Shown: positions 60,322 through 64,000 of the stretch, in pieces
Numbering within the stretch: position 1 is the stretch's first letter
How the letters are laid out: each line of letters starts with the position of its first letter
NCBI RefSeq assembly: GCF_026191675.1
Contig: NZ_JAKRRY010000016.1
Span: forward strand, 52,217-116,216
Direction of reading: 5' to 3'
DNA length: 64,000 nt
Source: Vibrio qingdaonensis
GTDB lineage: Bacteria; Pseudomonadota; Gammaproteobacteria; Enterobacterales; Vibrionaceae
Notes under the pieces: generated by a model
What the model was told of the DNA's origin: nothing
Database searches by the model: none
The model's input: the letters and a program-made list of their open reading frames with translations, nothing else
Translations under genes and position numbers: made by a program

Positions 60322-61126
60322 TACTGTTCGCTACGCTATTCGAGACGTTGCAGAGATGACAGGGATAAAACCTGTCACTCTAAGAGCTTGGCAGAGGCGT
60401 TATAATCTCGTTCAACCTGAGCGTACTGAGAAAGGTCATCGTTTGTACACTCAAAGAGATGTGGAGACGATTCAGCGCGTTCAAGGTTGGCTTGCCAAAG
60501 GCGTGTCCATAGGCAAAGTCAAAGCTTTGTTGGAGTCGAATACTTTACCTACGGAGCATGACTCGTCTCAGCGCCTTGATGAAGCGGAGCAGCTACTTGA
60601 AGCATTAAGTGTCCTCGATGGTGATGCGGTGGGAAAGAGCATCCGTTTTGTTCTGAAAGAGTACCCTTTGGATATCGTAGAAACGCGATTTGTCATGCCT
60701 GTGTTGACGGCAATAGATTTTGTCAAAATGGGTCAACGGTCCCTGCAATATGCGTTATTTCGCACTTTACTCATTCACCAGTTATTACTCATGATTCAAG
60801 CAGAATCGAAAAAAAGCGGGAAACGTAAATATCTTCTGGTCAATTTGGACACGGTAGGGAACCTTTTTGCTTGGCTTTTTTATGCCCGTCTTGTAGAGCA
60901 AGGAGGGCGAGTGATATTTTTGGACGGTGTCGATGATATTGGGGCTTTATTCAATAAAGAGGTGATTGCTGGGTATCACGGAATACACTTGTTCGCAGAA
61001 AAATCGCTATCGGAAAAGCACCTTTCAGTGATCAGAGAGCAGCGATCCAATGATCTTGTTCCGGTTTACGTTTCACCTGTTATAGAGCATTTAATTGATG
61101 TCGAATATGACCGAAAATCGCAGTGA
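60311..61126 (+). CDS. MerR family regulator with a cobalamin-domain-like C-terminus that lacks the B12-binding His
   Basis: 271 residues. Its ATG (60311) overlaps the stop region of the DUF523 gene by 11 bases. The N-terminal MerR domain is clear (IRDVAEMTGIKPVTLRAWQRRYNLVQPERTEKGHRLY). The rest follows the LitR/CarH plan: a helical bundle, then an alpha-beta domain (KYLLVNLDTVGNLFAWLFYARLVEQGGRVIFLDGVDD). The expected D-x-H-x-x-G cobalamin motif reads D-T-V-G-N-L, so the cobalt-binding His is absent. Its gene lies directly before phrB. Photo- or stress-control of the photolyase cluster is plausible but not through B12 binding at that His. Confidence 0.75.
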   Translation: MGCNTVRYAIRDVAEMTGIKPVTLRAWQRRYNLVQPERTEKGHRLYTQRDVETIQRVQGWLAKGVSIGKVKALLESNTLPTEHDSSQRLDEAEQLLEALSVLDGDAVGKSIRFVLKEYPLDIVETRFVMPVLTAIDFVKMGQRSLQYALFRTLLIHQLLLMIQAESKKSGKRKYLLVNLDTVGNLFAWLFYARLVEQGGRVIFLDGVDDIGALFNKEVIAGYHGIHLFAEKSLSEKHLSVIREQRSNDLVPVYVSPVIEHLIDVEYDRKSQ

Positions 61127-61146
61127 GCACGCATTAGGAGAGAATA

Positions 61147-62571
61147 ATGAAACGATTAGTGTTATTTAATCGTGACTTAAGAACCATCGACAATACGGCT
61201 CTAATTCAAGCTATTGATGGTGAGACACCAGTGATCGCTGTATTTATCACTACACCACAGCAGTGGACGCAGCATGACTTAGCGCCGATTCAAGCTGATC
61301 TGATTCGCCGACGCTTAGAAGCGCTGAATGCGGAGCTTGAGGCGTTGAATGTACCTTTGCTTTATCGACAGTGTGATGATTTCGAACTGGCTAATGAGTG
61401 GTTGTTAGCGTTGTCTATGGAGCTAGGAGTCACCGAGTTATTTACGAATCTAGACTATGAAGTCAATGAAAGAGACAGGACTGCCGCACTATCAGCACAG
61501 TTTAAACAGCACGGTAAAAAGGTATTGTCATTTGATGACAAATGCATACTTCGACCGGGCAGTGTATTAAATAAACAGGGTAAAAACTTTAAAGTGTTTA
61601 CCCCTTTCAAAAATGCTTGGAAAGCACAGTTTGCGTTGGCCACCATTCAAAAGCCGATGGTGTCTGTCCCTACCGATGTTCCGGCACACTATCGGTACGC
61701 GTCGAATGTTGCCTTTAGCTACCCACAAGTGTCGAGCTCACCTTGGCCTGTGGACACCAACAGTATTATCGATAGGTTGCGAGTATTTAGTCGCGATAGG
61801 GTCGCTCATTATCATCAGGAACGAGACTATCCTGCGGTGGATGGGACGAGCCAACTTAGTGCTTATTTAGCGATAGGGGCACTTTCAGCCAGACAGTGTG
61901 TGGCTCGCCTCTATCTCGACTCGATGAGATCTGATGGGTCAGAGTCACTGTTATCAGAAGGTGCAGAAGTATGGTTAAGTGAGCTTATTTGGCGAGAGTT
62001 CTATCAGCATTTAGTCTATTTCGAGCCTAAATTAAGCCGTCGTCACGGTTACCTCAGTTGGGAGAGAAATGTGATTTGGCAGGGGAGTGAAGACGCCTTT
62101 AAACGATGGTCTAATGGCGAGACTGGCTACCCCATTGTTGATGCGGCAATGCGACAACTCAATGCTACGGGCTGGATGCATAATCGATTACGTATGATTG
62201 TGGCAAGTTTCTTAATTAAGGATCTTCACGTGGATTGGCGTTGGGGTGAAGCCTATTTTATGTCCAAACTGGTGGATGGGGATTTCGCTGCAAATAATGG
62301 TGGTTGGCAGTGGTGCGCGTCGACAGGGTGTGATGGACAGCCCTATTTTCGTATTTTTAATCCCATTCGCCAGGGAGAGCGCTTTGACGCACAGGGAGAA
62401 TTTATACGTCAGTGGATCCCTGAATTAGCCGAGGTACCAAAGCGTTATATTCATCAACCATGGAAGTGGGAAGCGTTTCAAAAGTTGCAATATCCTGAAC
62501 CGATGGTTGATCACAAGACACAAAGAGAGATAACCTTAAGCGTATATAAAGAAGCAAAGGATCAACATTGA
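61147..62571 (+). CDS. phrB: Deoxyribodipyrimidine photolyase (class I CPD photolyase)
   Basis: 474 residues. The photolyase N-terminal antenna domain starts with KRLVLFNRDLRTIDNTAL. The C-terminal FAD domain contains GETGYPIVDAAMRQLNATGWMHNRLRMIVASFL and WRWGEAYFMSKLVDGDFAANNGGWQW, including the Trp electron-transfer region, followed by PYFRIFNP. It repairs cyclobutane pyrimidine dimers with light. It follows the MerR-type gene by 20 bp and overlaps the L,D-transpeptidase gene by one base, so it sits in a four-gene operon. Confidence 0.95.
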   Translation: MKRLVLFNRDLRTIDNTALIQAIDGETPVIAVFITTPQQWTQHDLAPIQADLIRRRLEALNAELEALNVPLLYRQCDDFELANEWLLALSMELGVTELFTNLDYEVNERDRTAALSAQFKQHGKKVLSFDDKCILRPGSVLNKQGKNFKVFTPFKNAWKAQFALATIQKPMVSVPTDVPAHYRYASNVAFSYPQVSSSPWPVDTNSIIDRLRVFSRDRVAHYHQERDYPAVDGTSQLSAYLAIGALSARQCVARLYLDSMRSDGSESLLSEGAEVWLSELIWREFYQHLVYFEPKLSRRHGYLSWERNVIWQGSEDAFKRWSNGETGYPIVDAAMRQLNATGWMHNRLRMIVASFLIKDLHVDWRWGEAYFMSKLVDGDFAANNGGWQWCASTGCDGQPYFRIFNPIRQGERFDAQGEFIRQWIPELAEVPKRYIHQPWKWEAFQKLQYPEPMVDHKTQREITLSVYKEAKDQH

Positions 62572-63482
62572 TGTATCGTAGGACGATTTTAGCGGCTTGT
62601 CTGAGCTTCTCACAATGGATAAGTGCTGCCACCTATGCGCTTCCCGAAGATGGCAGTAATCTTGTTGGTACTATCCATTATCATAGCATTGTGGCTGGCG
62701 AAACTATGTCTGACATAGCGAAGCAATATGATGTAGGGTTTTTGTCTTTGATGGCAGCGAACAAAGGCGTCGATCCTTTTCTTCCTCCCGAAGACTATGT
62801 CTTGACGATCCCTAGTCAGACGATATTGCCAGAGGTTGAATACAAAGGAATTGTCATCAATCTTGCTGAACTAAGACTGTATTATTTTGAGCCGGATAAA
62901 GATATCGTCCACATTTTCCCTGTCGGTATTGGTCGAATCGGTCAAGATACGCCTGAAATGACGACCAAAATCAGCCAATTACGGAAGAACCCGACGTGGA
63001 CCCCACCTGCATCAATACGTAAGGATTATTTAGAGAAAGGGATAGAACTTCCTGACGTGGTTCCGGCAGGGCCAGAAAACCCGCTAGGGGACTACGCTAT
63101 GCGCCTAGCGTATGGGACAGGGTCATATTTGATTCATGGCACCAATAAAGACTTTGGCATCGGCTTACGTGTTAGCGCGGGGTGTATCCGTATGGATCCC
63201 AAAGATATTGATTGGCTGTTTAATGAAGCGAAAGTTGGACTACAAGTTCGCGTTATCGATGAACCAATTAAAGTCGCTCTTGAACCAGACCGAAGTGTGT
63301 TTATTGAAGCGCACGAGCCGTTGACGCGCAGTGACGGGACTAAAAAAGCCATGTCTATCCCGCAAGAGCTTGAGTGGTGGTTAGATGAGTATGGTATCTC
63401 AGATCGAATCGCTAAAGCCGCCGTGTTGGCGCAAAATGGTGTTCCCGTTGAAGTTGTGCCACCGATGGAAGCGCTTGAATAG
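62571..63482 (+). CDS. L,D-transpeptidase (YkuD) with LysM
   Basis: About 303 residues. The ATG at 62571 overlaps the phrB stop (TGATG). Signal peptide (residues 1-20), then a LysM-like segment (IVAGETMSDIAKQYDVGFLSLMAANKGVDPF), then a YkuD catalytic domain with HGTN (LIHGTNKDFG) and VSAGCIRM, which supplies the catalytic His and Cys. Similar to E. coli ErfK/YcfS/YbiS proteins that attach Braun lipoprotein to peptidoglycan. It acts in the periplasm. It ends the photolyase cluster; linkage to DNA repair genes is positional only. Confidence 0.93.
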   Translation: MYRRTILAACLSFSQWISAATYALPEDGSNLVGTIHYHSIVAGETMSDIAKQYDVGFLSLMAANKGVDPFLPPEDYVLTIPSQTILPEVEYKGIVINLAELRLYYFEPDKDIVHIFPVGIGRIGQDTPEMTTKISQLRKNPTWTPPASIRKDYLEKGIELPDVVPAGPENPLGDYAMRLAYGTGSYLIHGTNKDFGIGLRVSAGCIRMDPKDIDWLFNEAKVGLQVRVIDEPIKVALEPDRSVFIEAHEPLTRSDGTKKAMSIPQELEWWLDEYGISDRIAKAAVLAQNGVPVEVVPPMEALE

Positions 63483-63548
63483 TTATAAGGATTGTTAGTA
63501 TGAAACGCTAGCAAGTTTACGTTTACTATTCGCTCCATTTTAAAAGGA

Positions 63549-63581
63549 AAAAAAACACCCGCATATAGCGGGTGTTTTTTA
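63549..63581 (+). terminator. Rho-independent terminator after the L,D-transpeptidase gene
   Basis: ACACCCGC (63555-63562) pairs with GCGGGTGT (63568-63575); an A-run precedes and a T-run follows. Confidence 0.9.
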
Positions 63582-64000
63582 TTTATCTGTGTTGCTTACT
63601 TAGTGTAATGCGTAGTCATTTTTAGATGCCAGTAAAACCAAGGGTTCCGTAGTTATTTCAATGCTTTACTGTTTGCCTGTTTTGTCAGTATCATTCAATA
63701 ATGACCAGTATCACGAAAGTCTGTCGCCATTTTTAATAGGTATACTTGTCGGGAAATATTTAAGTTGATGGTTTCAAGTTGTGACTCAGTGGTAGACAGA
63801 TGGGCCGCCTTAGCCTAGTTCTAATCCCTATTTTTACAACCATCCCAGCGGATGGAAGTATTGTTGGTACGTTACATAGCGCAAAGCATCGAATCTATTG
63901 GCTGTCTGTAAACTAGGCGGTGTTTCTCATTTTTCTACATACATTCAATTTTCTTGCCATCGTCCAGTATGCATTTTATACATTATATGCAATGATTACC
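63582..64000. other. Right-end spacer, no supported gene
   Basis: About 420 bp to the window edge. A short open stretch near 63805-63916 has slight resemblance to the N-terminal part of the L,D-transpeptidase (P-x-D-G-S-x-V-G-T-x-H), but no start site or ribosome site. Nothing else is recognised. Confidence 0.35.

Noticed and set aside
63805..63916. Possible N-terminal remnant of a second L,D-transpeptidase gene
   Set aside because: Only about a dozen residues resemble the intact gene, without a start codon or ribosome site. Chance similarity cannot be excluded.

Overview
The window reads as chromosomal DNA of a marine gammaproteobacterium of the Vibrionaceae, most likely Vibrio. Protein families and neighbourhoods fit this: lipA followed by a lipase foldase, a DUF523/DUF1722-MerR-photolyase-L,D-transpeptidase cluster beside deoD, ahpC-ahpF, ohr/ohrR, an alpha carbonic anhydrase, and a DUF3302/HlyD pair. 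The number of transporters, regulators and accessory catabolic genes, and the absence of rRNA, tRNA and ribosomal genes, would suit the second chromosome; that is inference. No prophage, integrase, intact insertion sequence or CRISPR array was seen.

Layout. 1-11.6 kb: envelope and housekeeping genes (SYLF protein, DUF4136 lipoprotein, acetyltransferase, coiled-coil protein, N-terminal-Cys amidase, Lon-like protease, RRM protein, phosphoesterase, YcaQ-type glycosylase, periplasmic ClpP-fold protein). 11.7-17.9 kb: peroxide-defence block with two ahpC copies encoding identical proteins, each behind an OxyR-like box, then ahpF; between the copies lie a HopJ-family gene broken by one stop codon, a secreted orphan and a YgjV-GNAT fusion. 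17.9-22.5 kb: secreted lipid hydrolases, namely a sphingomyelinase overlapping a divergent LifO-like foldase gene, facing a canonical lipase-foldase pair. 22.5-30.6 kb: DUF3010, SulP transporter with universal stress protein, RecQ, nagB, fasciclin protein. 30.7-39.7 kb: ohr/ohrR/lysR, three EamA-type exporters (one behind a leucine-rich leader peptide with alternative RNA hairpins, one divergent from a MocR regulator), an outer membrane barrel and SigZ. 39.9-48.4 kb: metabolic singletons. 48.8-53.9 kb: unsaturated-uronate catabolism (kdgK, eda, an IclR regulator, kduD, a ygjV-like gene, a decayed KdgF-like cupin, and an isomerase resembling DhuI). 54.1-63.5 kb: HlyD/DUF3302 pair, another EamA exporter, a zinc-finger transposase-like protein, deoD and the photolyase cluster.

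Two themes run through the window. First, oxidative-stress genes (ahpC x2, ahpF, ohr, ohrR) have readable operators. Second, short tandem repeats of unrelated sequence (8-21 bp units, 3-5 copies) recur at gene ends or starts, and G/C homopolymers of 12 and 9 bases sit upstream of two genes. These could vary in length and alter expression.

The strongest candidates for something undescribed are the sphingomyelinase with its own foldase-like partner, the leader-peptide attenuator in front of an EamA exporter, and the repeat array that runs into the start codon of the SigZ-family sigma factor.
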